NCBI GenBank assembly: GCA_030407315.1
Contig: JALQPE010000931.1
Span: 1-64,000, forward strand
DNA from: Asparagopsis taxiformis
Taxonomy: Eukaryota; Rhodophyta; Florideophyceae; Bonnemaisoniales; Bonnemaisoniaceae
Direction of reading: 5' to 3'
Length of the DNA stretch: 64,000 nucleotides
Both the position numbers and the translations under genes were made by a program. Shown one piece after another: positions 33,462 through 42,555 of this stretch; the stretch's first letter is position 1; the number at the start of each line of letters is the position of its first letter. Below the pieces are notes generated by a model. It was not told the origin of the DNA and searched no databases. It worked only from the letters and a program-made list of their open reading frames with translations.

Positions 33462-34012
33462 TTTTACCTTACGAGTTTACAAGGGTCAGAAGCCCTGCAA
33501 GAATAGGTTGTACAGTGTGAATGGATGTCAAATAAACGAAGAAAAGCTGGAGATGGCTGTTATTTTGATTGCTGTGCTAGTTAGTAATGCGTTCGTGCGA
33601 TAGGGTCCATTCTTTAGTCAGCTTCGAAGTGAGCGACTGCGAAATTACCCGTCCTCCTGGAATGATAGTCAGATGAAACGGCTCTTAGCCTTCATTGATT
33701 TCGTCAAACGACGACGAGAAGTCCAAATATGCGATGAATAAGCTTCGTTTCATGGGAAAAGGACCACAGCTCGTCGTGGGTTTGCCCAGACTCGTACGCA
33801 TCAGCTTTGAACACATCGGATGGTAACAATGAGAGAGTGCCGTTGATGCTTATACGTGTAACACGTGGCCAGCGAGGACATATCTTCGGGCGCTGTTCCA
33901 TTGTTCTCGATGTCACCGCCGGTTGCGCATACATTTATTCCCGGTCAAACCTTGTGCTCGAGCCCCCGGAGGCAAACAATCCTTCGGCACAAAGCATAAG
34001 AATTATCCTGAA
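33462..34012. other. Intergenic stretch between H2A and REI1 genes
   Basis: About 550 bp, no supported gene. The in-frame open codons from 33923 to 34012 have no ATG and are leader sequence of the next gene. Confidence 0.4.
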
Positions 34013-35182
34013 ATGGCGGTCGGTGATGATGCCTCAGTCGTGACGTGCACAGCTTGTCGGGCGCGTCTGGTTGGCGCGGAAGCTCGTCGTGAGCACTACC
34101 GCTCTGAATTGCATCGTGTCAATCTGAAGCGCAAGGTGGGCGGGCAAGGTCCCCTGTCTGCCGAGGAATTTGAGGAGAGACTGCAAGTAATGCAAACTGA
34201 ACAGGATGTGAAGCGCAAAAATCGTGAAACTCAATTTTGCGAAGTGTGCTCGAAGAAATTCTCGTCACTTCGCGCGATAGAGAACCACATGCAGTCGCGA
34301 AGACATCGAGATGCTGTTCGTGCTGCAAACAGAATGAATTCCACAGGCGAGATGCTGGATGTGTCTACAGTTGCTTCTGATGAGGACAGCGACGTCGGAC
34401 TGGAACTGGAGAGGAGAATTGCAGAAGCCGAGGCCATTTCACCGCTGGTTTGTGTGTTTGATGGCGTAGAGCATGAGACTATTGAGGATAACTTTGCGTA
34501 CATGGCGAAGAAATTTGGCTTCTTTTTGCCGTATGCGGAATGGCTGGTAGATCCAGAGGGATTGTTAATCTACTTGGGGCAAAAGGTTGGAATTGGGTAT
34601 GTATGTATTTGCTGCGATAGAGCGTTCTCATCTGTGGCAGCTGTAAGGAGACATATGCTGGATAAGCAGCATTGTAAAATGACGACAGATAACGAGCTGT
34701 GGGCAGAGGAGTACGCAGAATTGTACGATTTTGGTGCAGAAGATGAGGAAGATGGTGAGTGGGAGGAAGTGGAGGGTGACGAACTGGAGAGGAGTATGGA
34801 GGATGAGAACGCGGAAATGGCTGTCACTGTGCCAGGAGCGCCTACGATTGCAGATTCGATGGACAATGATGGGACTGAGGAGGAGGTTGCTATGGTTGTT
34901 GGAAAGAAAGTAATCGGGCATCGATCGCTTCGAACGTATTACAAACAGAGCGGGAAGAGTGAAGATGGACGTTATGCAGTCGTAGTGAACAAACTGTTGA
35001 ACGAGTACAGACTGCTGGGATGGAAGCGGCATGATAAGAATGCGGTGCCGTTGAACATTCGACGAGCAGAGGTGAAACGGAATAAGAGGTTTGATCTGAA
35101 GGTTGGTGGGCAAAATTATTATACACGGAAAGCGACGTTCAAGCAGAGTATGGCAGTATTTAATTCTGGCTACAGGGCGTAA
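34013..35182 (+). CDS. REI1/ZNF622-type pre-60S ribosome factor
   Basis: 389 residues from the ATG at 34013. C2H2 zinc fingers: CTACRARLVGAEARREHYRS near the start, CEVCSKKFSSLRAIENHMQS, and a later CICCDRAFSSVAAVRRHMLD; between them is the REI1 segment MAKKFGFFLPYAEWLVDPEG with YLGQKVGIG. The C-terminal third has a long acidic stretch (DEEDGEWEEVEGDELER) and the conserved tail with RRAEVKRNKRFDLKVG. Yeast Rei1 and human ZNF622 act in the cytosol on late 60S subunits to help remove export factors and test the exit tunnel with their C-terminus. The order of motifs is clear; only the third finger is less certain. Confidence 0.88.
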   Translation: MAVGDDASVVTCTACRARLVGAEARREHYRSELHRVNLKRKVGGQGPLSAEEFEERLQVMQTEQDVKRKNRETQFCEVCSKKFSSLRAIENHMQSRRHRDAVRAANRMNSTGEMLDVSTVASDEDSDVGLELERRIAEAEAISPLVCVFDGVEHETIEDNFAYMAKKFGFFLPYAEWLVDPEGLLIYLGQKVGIGYVCICCDRAFSSVAAVRRHMLDKQHCKMTTDNELWAEEYAELYDFGAEDEEDGEWEEVEGDELERSMEDENAEMAVTVPGAPTIADSMDNDGTEEEVAMVVGKKVIGHRSLRTYYKQSGKSEDGRYAVVVNKLLNEYRLLGWKRHDKNAVPLNIRRAEVKRNKRFDLKVGGQNYYTRKATFKQSMAVFNSGYRA

Positions 35183-35610
35183 GGATGAGAGTGGACGCGT
35201 CTCGAAGCGTGGCGGTGCGCTAAAGATCTGTCGCAGGGTACATAACAATAGACTTTGTGTTTCTGCAATGGAACAGTCATCAACAATGAAAGCATTTGCG
35301 CGCACGTCAATAAAGGCCAACCAATCATGTATCAACACTTGTGCCAGGCCATTAAACAATTGACAGACAGTTGCATCACATTTGCAAATTGGCCCCTTTA
35401 GAGACCGCTTTTTGGATTCATTGCTGTATCCTTGATTCCTCCTCCAACTCTACAAAAGTCCAACAATTCACGCCGTGATGGTTGTAATGTCTATGCAACC
35501 TGACTACCCTCGAGGGTACCTGCACCACACTACGTAGTCTAGACGCCCACCCACTGCTGTGCCATTCACCCTTCCATCCATCCAACCACTTTACCTTGCG
35601 TCGCACCAAC
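35183..35610. promoter_or_regulatory. Promoter region of the metacaspase gene with palindrome
   Basis: 428 bp. The 14-nt perfect palindrome TACCCTCGAGGGTA at 35505-35518 lies 93 bp before the metacaspase ATG and recurs at 49532-49545. The remainder shows no gene. Confidence 0.5.
35505..35518. promoter_or_regulatory. 14-nt perfect palindrome TACCCTCGAGGGTA
   Basis: Reads the same on both strands and is followed by CC to give a nested GGTACC. It lies about 93 bp upstream of the metacaspase ATG; the same 14-mer precedes the unknown gene at 48480-49364. It may bind a dimeric factor; this is inference from symmetry and position. Confidence 0.5.
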
Positions 35611-37161
35611 ATGTCGAACCCGGGCATTCTTCCAGACGGAAGACTCGACCCCGCCTACCTCGCTCGCCTCCAAGCCAATAACGCCCCGGACCATCGCAAG
35701 GACGAAACCATTCCACGCAACATCGGTTTTCCGCGTCCCAATCAACCCTACCCTCCACAGCAGCCGTATCCGCCCGCCGGCTACAATCCCTACGCTGCAC
35801 AACCGCCCTATCCCAACCAGTACCCCAACGCCAACCCCGCGCAACAGCAGCCGTATCCGCCGCCGTCGCAGCCACAACAACCGTATCCGCCCGCCGTGCA
35901 CCAGCCCTTCCGTCCGTCGCAACAGCCGTATCCGCCCCCGTCCGCCCAGCAACCCTTCCCCCCGCAGAACGGCTTTGACGCCGCGCGCTATCCGAACAAC
36001 TTGTCGCAGTCGCAGATGGTCAGTCAGTTCCGCCCGACCGGCCGCAAAAAGGCGCTGCTTGTCGGGATTAATTATCGCGGCACGTCAGCCCAGTTGCGCG
36101 GCTGCGTTCGAGATGTTACTTATGTGCACCATTTGCTCACGTCCAAGTTTGGCTTCCAACAAAAGGATTTTGTGGTGTTGACCGACGAAAGTACCAATAT
36201 TTCAGGCGTGCGCAAAGGGCATCCGACGAGACGCGTCATTATCGATTCGTTGAAATGGCTGGTCAGTGACGCGCAACCAGGCGATAGTTTGTGGTTCTCT
36301 TTCTCCGGTCATGGCTCACAGGTACGCGATACTTCTGGAGATGAAAGCGATGGCTATGACGAGACGATTTTACCGGTCGATTACAAGTCGGCCGGGCATA
36401 TTATCGATGATGAATTGTATGAGATTGTGCGCAGGATTGGACCCGGTGCTCGCTTGACCGTTCTGCTCGATGCTTGTCATTCAGGTAAGTTTATGGTGAT
36501 TATGGCTTTTTCCACAACTATTGCTGCACAATTGCTAACTGTTCGTCTGTTACATCATTTTATTTTGTGTGACCCCGAAATGTGAACGTAGGAACTGGTA
36601 CGTCCATCATTTGAGTTTTTCTGCGTGATGTTTGTGTAGCATATCATACTAACCAACTATTTCTCTCTCTCCGTAACGTCGTCAGGTCTCGATCTTCCAT
36701 ATCAACATGACATTTTCGGAACAGGAACAGGCCAACTATCCTCTGGAGGAAAGCCCCCAAGTCTTGCTTCCGGGTTGTTTGGCGTTGCAAACGCACTCTT
36801 GAATGGAAATCCAGGCGGGGCACTTGCTGCTGGTTTGAACGCAACTGGGTATGGAAGGAAAAAGAAGAAGGAACTGCCAGGTCCAGACCCGTCAAGAGGT
36901 GAAGTGCTTCTATTCTCTGGCTGCAAGGACAACCAAACTTCAGCGGATACGAGCAAACTGGCAGGAGGTCTCACGACTGGTGCCATGACGTATGCGCTTA
37001 TTGAAACTTTGGAGCATTCTACAGTTGGTGATTGGCACAACTACAGCTACAGAAAGCTTTTACAGACAATGAGACAGAAGCTTCGAGCTGCCCGAATGAG
37101 TCAGACACCGCAGTTCTCAACATCTCATCCGTTCGATCTTGCCTCTCCTTTCCTACTATAG
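35611..37161 (+). CDS. Type I metacaspase, three exons with a 6-nt microexon
   Basis: Join of 35611-36484, 36592-36597 and 36686-37161, 451 residues. The prodomain (about 40-125) is rich in Pro, Gln and Tyr with repeated QQPYPP-like units and has no LSD1 zinc finger. The p20 domain starts at GRKKALLVGINYRG. Catalytic His234 is in SFSGHGSQ and catalytic Cys289 in DACHSG. Calcium-site acids GDESDGYDETILPVDY lie between. The p10 part starts near GEVLLFSGCKDNQTSADT and ends PQFSTSHPFDLASPFLL. The 6-nt exon adds Thr-Gly and gives DACHSGTGLDLPY, the family form (DACHSGTVLDLP in plants). Metacaspases are calcium-activated Arg/Lys-specific cysteine proteases linked to stress, protein quality control and cell death. 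Confidence 0.93.
36592..36597 (+). other. 6-nt microexon (GAACTG) of the metacaspase gene
   Basis: Flanked by an AG acceptor (CGTAG ending at 36591) and a GTACGT donor at 36598. Upstream intron 36485-36591 (donor GTAAGT); downstream intron 36598-36685 (acceptor GTCAG). With exon 1 ending phase 1 it inserts Thr-Gly after DACHSG, as the family alignment requires; skipping it keeps the frame but drops two conserved residues. Confidence 0.85.
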
Positions 37162-37455
37162 GACTACTTGTTCATGTTATATCTCTTGTAAAATATAAAC
37201 ACAGTATGGTAATTTCGCCAAGCGTGCTTGATGTGTATTTGGGATGGTACGAGTCGGAAAGATGGGGAGGAGATTTTGCACGAGATCAGCGTTTAAGAAA
37301 TGGTTCGCCAAATTCAGTTTCAGATAGATAACCATTATTTTGGCCCACTGTGAGACTTATAGTTCTCCGCCATCTCTGCCTCAGCCAAGCTTCTCGTCGC
37401 GCGCTATTCCAAACGAACGAATCGGTCAAGGTAAGTTGCCCATCTGTCCACCAAA

Positions 37456-38355
37456 ATGACGCACACACCAAGCGCTGGCTTTGTCTCCACCTTTATCGGC
37501 AAATCCACATTGACCAAACTACCCAGTGCGACCATTCAGTCATCAGCTCGCAAGTTTATCGCGCGACAAACCACACGAGCAACAGCAGCAATTTCAGACA
37601 CGGCGATGTCGCAGCACAAAGACATCATCCGCATGGAGCCGGGTCCAATCTTCAATCAGATCGTCGTTCACAACGGCATCGTTTACCTCTCCGGGCAGGT
37701 CGCACGCGGCACGGACGGATCCGTCGCGGGACAGACTCGTGCCATCTTACAGAAGATCGACACACTACTTGAGAAGGCCGGCACCGATAAATCGCGCATT
37801 CTATCCGCAACAATCTGGATGACGGATGTGTCGCACGTGAAGGAAATGAACCAGGAATGGGACGCGTGGGTCGACAAGAACAACATGCCGGTTCGCGCCT
37901 GCGTACAATCGGCGCTGGTGGCGGATGACATCACGGTCGAAATTCAGGTGACTGCTGCGCTTGCATCAGCGGAACGCGTTGTTGAAACACCGCACGCGGC
38001 CTCGGCTGTCGGCCCGTACAATCAGGCCATTGTGGCGAAGGATGGGACGGTGTATGTGAGCGGGTGCATTGGATTGATGGCTGGATCTGGGGAGATGGCG
38101 GGTGCTACAATTGAGGAGCAGACGAGACAGGCATTGGCGAATCTGAAAGCTATTGTTACAGCTGCTGGAGCGGGGGTGAATGATATTGTTAAGACTACGA
38201 TTTTATTGGATGACATCGGCGATTTCGCGGCTGTGAACAAGATTTACGAGGCGTTCTTCGAGGGCGGACGCGTTCCATCACGGTCGTGTTTTGCGGCCAA
38301 GCAATTACCCAAGGGCGCACTGGTAGAGATAGAAGCGATAGCTGCGTCGGTGTAG
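37456..38355 (+). CDS. Tandem RidA (YjgF/YER057c/UK114) fusion, organelle-targeted
   Basis: 299 residues. Residues 1-50 are rich in Ser, Thr, Ala and Arg with almost no acid, an organelle transit peptide. Domain 1 (51-168) starts MSQHKDIIRM and has NQIVVHNGIVYLSGQVARGT and VRACVQSALVADDITVEIQV, with Arg147, like the RidA-family YoaB/Rid2 forms. Domain 2 (about 172-297) is closest to classic RidA: AASAVGPYNQAIVAKDGTVY and PSRSCFAAKQLPKGALVEIE with Arg276 in the catalytic position. RidA hydrolyses reactive 2-aminoacrylate/imine intermediates made by PLP enzymes, such as threonine dehydratase, protecting branched-chain amino acid synthesis. Two domains in one chain is unusual since RidA normally trimerises as single units. 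The start is the ATG at 37456. Confidence 0.88.
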   Translation: MTHTPSAGFVSTFIGKSTLTKLPSATIQSSARKFIARQTTRATAAISDTAMSQHKDIIRMEPGPIFNQIVVHNGIVYLSGQVARGTDGSVAGQTRAILQKIDTLLEKAGTDKSRILSATIWMTDVSHVKEMNQEWDAWVDKNNMPVRACVQSALVADDITVEIQVTAALASAERVVETPHAASAVGPYNQAIVAKDGTVYVSGCIGLMAGSGEMAGATIEEQTRQALANLKAIVTAAGAGVNDIVKTTILLDDIGDFAAVNKIYEAFFEGGRVPSRSCFAAKQLPKGALVEIEAIAASV

Positions 38356-38769
38356 GTGTAATTATGGTGGTGACGATTGGCGAAGCGTTGGTGGACGGAC
38401 GCGCAATCGGTCGGGACCGCCGCCACGCTGTTACGGCTGTAGCGTGTTTCAACTCATGTTGAAGACGGGAGCAATGTAGCACTGTTGCAACGGCGTCGCG
38501 AGTTGATCGCCAAGTGTAATTATGATGTTGAGCCAATTTAAATCTTCAAATTAGAAGCGCCGACAAAAGGCTCAGATTAATGCCGTGTTGCGCGCCCTTT
38601 TGCCGTTTTTAACTCTTGTTTTTTACCAGCGAACAATACTTCATTGATCGCACCGCTGCCGTTAATTACGCTTTGTTCAGCCCGCGCTTCGTCGACTGAC
38701 TCCCCTCTCGAGCTCTAACGGTCAGTCCCTCCCGTCCGCCAACCCAGTCCAGCTATTCAGTCCGCTACC
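38356..38769. promoter_or_regulatory. Intergenic region upstream of UAP56/Sub2
   Basis: 414 bp. The proximal half is rich in CCT/GCC runs before the ATG at 38770. No gene is supported. Confidence 0.4.
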
Positions 38770-40552
38770 ATGCAGGTCGAGAATCCCGCAAAAGCAGAGG
38801 AGTATGGCGAAGAAGATCTCGTCGATTACGAGGAGGAAGAAGACACGGCCACTGCAGACAAGCCGGCGGAAAATGGCAAAGAATCAACAAAAAAGTAGGC
38901 TTCATGCAATCATTATCTCATCCCTCCCTACTGCGCTGCGCCTTTTGCAACGTTCTCATCCCGCTCGCTTGGTCTTAGTTGCACGCTAATGCTGCCCTTT
39001 CGGCATGCCGATATTTGCTCTCATCTCGCGCTTGTGGTAGCCCTGCGCATACTGAGATGGACGTGTATCATCGCGTTTCCGCTAGCATCTTTGTGAATTA
39101 GTGCCGTGAGGCTGCCCGCTCTTGCACAGCTGTCATGTGCCACTTTAGATGCCTGCACTTGACTGCGAGCCAGCGACCATTTTCGTTTGTTCTATCAATA
39201 TCACTTCGTGATGAACGAGCGGGATGAGGCGTTTGCTAGCAAAGCAATTGCCCCCACTCATCGCCCGCATTTGCTCTTTCACCAGCGGTGCACAGACGTT
39301 TCAGTCCAGAATATCTAACCAGCCAACTCTGCGAAAACCTCGTTGACCCGACATCATCCCTATTTTTCCTATTTAAAGGGGTACTTACGTTGGTATCCAT
39401 TCCGCAGGCTTCAAGGATTTTCTTCTGAAACCAGAGCTATTGAGAGCTATTCAAGATTGTGGATTCGAACATCCATCCGAAGTGCAACATGAATGTATCC
39501 CCCATGCTATTCTTGGTGTCGACGTCCTCTGTCAGGCCAAGTCGGGTATGGGAAAAACCGCCGTCTTCACTCTAGCCGTTTTACAGCAAATCGAGCCCGT
39601 TGACGGAGAAGTAAGCTGTATTATTCTGGGCCATACTCGAGAATTGGCCTATCAAATCGCCCACGAGTTTGAACGTTTTTCAAAGTACATGTCCAATGTG
39701 CGTTCTGCTGTCATCTACGGCGGAGTTCCCGTCCGGCAGCACAAGGAGCTCCTTGCATCCAATCCCCCTCACATTGTTGTCGGTACGCCAGGTCGCATCA
39801 AGGACTTGGTCGATCAGAAGATTCTCAAGGTTGACAAGGTGAGTTTCTTCGTTCTTGACGAATGCGATAAGATCCTGGAGGCGCTCGACATGCGTCGAGA
39901 TGTTCAGCAGATTTTCAAAGAGACACCCCACGAGAAGCAGGTCATGATGTTCACTGCTACTCTGTCGAAGGAAATGCGTGTTGTTTCTAAGAAATTCATG
40001 AGTACTCCTATGGAAGTATTTGTAGATGACGAGACGAAGCTCACACTGCATGGACTTCTGCAGTACTACGTTAAACTGCAAGAAGCTGAGAAGAACCGCA
40101 AAATGACAGATATCCTGGATGCGCTCGAATTCAATCAGGTGGTCATATTCGTTCGTAACGTCAATCGCGCTATTGAGTTGAACAAGCTGCTGATCGAATG
40201 CAACTTCCCGTCAATAGATATCCATTCTGGCATCAGACAAGAGGAAAGGATCAAGAGATACAAAGCTTTCAAAGATTTTCAGAAACGAATTCTGGTTGCA
40301 ACCGACATCTTCGGTCGTGGTATCGACATTGAGCGTGTGAACATTGTTATCAATTATGATATGTCGGACAATCCTGACAGCTATCTTCACCGCGTCGGGC
40401 GTGCTGGTCGCTTTGGAACCAAGGGTCTGTCCATTTCGTTTATTAGTTGCGAAAAAGATTCTGAAACATTGCAGGGCGTGCAGTCTCGATTCGAGGTGGC
40501 CATTTCAGAATTGCCCGAGACTGTCGACCAGACGACGTACATGACTGCGTAG
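38770..40552 (+). CDS. DECD-box RNA helicase UAP56/Sub2, two exons
   Basis: Join of 38770-38894 and 39379-40552, 432 residues. Exon 1 encodes an acidic N-terminus ([20 protein letters not shown]). The junction rebuilds [20 protein letters not shown], a UAP56 hallmark. Walker A is AKSGMGKT (95-102). Motif II is DECD (202-205), not DEAD, diagnostic of UAP56/DDX39[17 protein letters not shown] and [10 protein letters not shown] follow. The protein acts in spliceosome assembly and, in the TREX complex, loads ALY/REF to export mRNA. The 484-bp intron (donor GTAGGC, acceptor TTTAAAG) is the longest here, and its first codon read in frame is a stop, so intron retention would yield a 42-residue truncation. 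Confidence 0.95.
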
Positions 40553-40735
40553 TTGTTCCGTAATGTTAGGTTCGCAGGTAGCCTTGACCTGGAACTTTTG
40601 TTACATCTCTTAGGAGTGAAAATAGCGTTACCCAAGAAAGACAACATCATATGATCGCACGCATAGCTCAGGTATCGACAAGCTCCTCCCATTGCCACAC
40701 ATATTGATTACAAAGCTTGCAAGCACGGACTGCCA

Positions 40736-41830
40736 TCAGTTCGCAGCGTTTGATTTGACTTCTGCACTTTTCAATCCAGCCGTTTCACTGTCAGTCTGCT
40801 CGGACTGATCACTCAATTTGGCGTTGGTTTCTTTGTCCTTGCGTTGCGACGCAACAAGCTTTCCAATTCCATACAGCGCACTGCCGGAGAAGCCGACCAG
40901 GACGCCCGACAAATTGCCCGATGCACGAGCAGATGGATCATCTACGAACACTATACTGGTGACCAAGAGCAGAACATCCTTCACTTGTGCAGAAACGGTC
41001 TGCGCAATAGCATCATTGGTGGTCGTATTGACAAATATGGCATGATTGATAACAATAGCCAGTGAACACGAACATGTAAACAGAAGGCAGTAGACCGGGC
41101 TTGAAAACTGTTGCCAGACGGCCAGTGGTGGTGGCACGAAGACGCAAATTAACGTTAGGACGGGAATATTAGCGAGGGCATTTACAAAGATTAGCTGCAA
41201 ATTGGTTAAGTGCAATTTGTCGCGCACAGGTCCCAGCAATACAAGGTAAATTGCGGTGCTGAGATTAGCGGTGATAGCGAGAGTATACCCAATCGGATCA
41301 AACGCCAAATCTGTATTGCCGGCTATCAACCCGCCGCATGTAACGAGAAATGTGGCGGCAAGCGTGTATAAAGTAGGTCTGGTACCGTGCAGGAGGGAAT
41401 GAGTGGCCACAACGAAGATCATGCTGGTGCGACGCAACGTATTGTACATGAGGAGACTGGTCAATTGCAGCGCGAGCAACGACGTGAGCAGCATACAGAG
41501 ATTTGAAATGAACAGCGGGGCATAAGTGGTGAACGAATTGCGGGTCCAGAGGAGCACATTTGGAAGCGTTATGCGTCGGGTGAAATGCAGCAGCAAGAGG
41601 ATGGAGACTGCGGTGAGCGACTGGCCGAGGAGGAGAAGTGGGGCGTGTGAATGCTGAAAACGAGAAAAGATGAGCTTATTGAATACGGTGAGAGAGGACG
41701 CGACGAGAATGTAGTAGGTCGCAGCGAGCAGCGGGACGAATCGCCGGGATTGCGGCATTGTGTCGGAGGCGGTTGATTGCATCCGAGTCGACAATTGTAG
41801 AGGGCGGATGGTATGTATATTGCTCGACAT
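40736..41830 (-). CDS. Nucleotide-sugar transporter-like (SLC35/DMT superfamily)
   Basis: 364 residues from the ATG at 41828-41830 (other in-frame ATGs lie downstream; a GTG at 41881 is not used). It contains about ten hydrophobic helices starting at FVPLLAATYYILVASSLTVF, with typical segments GQSLTAVSILLLL, MYNTLRRTSMIFVV, GYTLAITANLSTAIYLVLLG and FTCSCSLAIVINHAIFVNTT. This is the drug/metabolite transporter fold of Golgi nucleotide-sugar antiporters. The pattern NxLRRTSMIFV and SAQVKDVLLL resembles GDP-mannose or UDP-sugar transporters (SLC35D/Vrg4 group), which feed sugars to cell-wall and glycan synthesis. The substrate cannot be decided. The C-terminus is hydrophilic and acidic. Head-to-head with uL14m, 182 bp apart. 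Confidence 0.78.
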   Translation of the reverse strand: MSSNIHTIRPLQLSTRMQSTASDTMPQSRRFVPLLAATYYILVASSLTVFNKLIFSRFQHSHAPLLLLGQSLTAVSILLLLHFTRRITLPNVLLWTRNSFTTYAPLFISNLCMLLTSLLALQLTSLLMYNTLRRTSMIFVVATHSLLHGTRPTLYTLAATFLVTCGGLIAGNTDLAFDPIGYTLAITANLSTAIYLVLLGPVRDKLHLTNLQLIFVNALANIPVLTLICVFVPPPLAVWQQFSSPVYCLLFTCSCSLAIVINHAIFVNTTTNDAIAQTVSAQVKDVLLLVTSIVFVDDPSARASGNLSGVLVGFSGSALYGIGKLVASQRKDKETNAKLSDQSEQTDSETAGLKSAEVKSNAAN

Positions 41831-42012
41831 TATATACGTGGCTGATGGTTCAATCGATTTGCGAAACGCTGTTTTCGTCACCTTTCATACATGGTACGCA
41901 CAGACAGCGGAGTGGGATACTTGTTTGATCTTAGCAGGTTGTTTATGTCAGCTCTAAAATCCACCAATTTTCTCCACCACCGCCCGTTGTCAACGTCCCG
42001 CCACAATTCGCG

Positions 42013-42459
42013 ATGGTGCAGATGCGAACTGTGCTCCGCGTAGCGGACAATTCAGGCGCGAAAAGTATTCGTTGCATCAACATTCTGCGCAGACGACGCC
42101 AACGGCCGTCGGGAAATGTTGGATCGGTGCTGGTGGCTTCAGTGGTCGCCAATGATCGATCGGTGACGACCAGGAAGGCACGCAAGGGGGAGATCCATCG
42201 CGCGTTGGTAATTCGCACTCCCAACGAAAAATTGCGTCGTGACGGCGGCTTCGTTCGCGCTGCTGATAGTGCCGCAATTCTGCTTTCCGCCGATGGAACA
42301 GCACCGCTGGGTACTCGTATTCGCGGCCCTGTATCCGCCGCGCTAGACCGAAGCAAATACCTCAAAGTGTTTTCGCTTTCGCGAGTGTCGTTGTTTTCAA
42401 CAGCGGCTTCGGCGCCCAATCTTGCGTCGCGCGGCGTTTGGACCAGGGGAAGAGAGTGA
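42013..42459 (+). CDS. Ribosomal protein uL14, mitochondrial
   Basis: 148 residues. It matches bacterial L14 from the first residues: MVQMRTVLRVADNSGAKSIR, then VVANDRSVTTRKARKGEIHR, VIRTPNEKLRRDGGFVRAAD, GTRIRGPVSAALD and YLKVFSLS. About 25 residues extend past the normal L14 end (LFSTAASAPNLASRGVWTRG). Red algal plastid rpl14 is plastid-encoded and cytosolic uL14 (RPL23) has a different N-terminus, so this nuclear gene should be the mitochondrial one, an inference. No N-terminal presequence is visible: the ribosomal core begins at residue 1. Import may use an internal signal or the C-terminal tail, or the gene may have an unseen upstream exon. Confidence 0.83.
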   Translation: MVQMRTVLRVADNSGAKSIRCINILRRRRQRPSGNVGSVLVASVVANDRSVTTRKARKGEIHRALVIRTPNEKLRRDGGFVRAADSAAILLSADGTAPLGTRIRGPVSAALDRSKYLKVFSLSRVSLFSTAASAPNLASRGVWTRGRE

Positions 42460-42555
42460 CATGCGGGCTGTGTTTTGGTCTTGATATTTAGTTCTTGGGA
42501 TCAGTAGTCAAATCTAACAAATCTAAACTGATAAACGCAGCTACTCCTCTGCCAA

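Noticed and set aside
33923..34012. Longer REI1 start
   Set aside because: The upstream in-frame codons start with TTG, with no ATG; the conserved zinc finger follows the ATG at 34013 closely.
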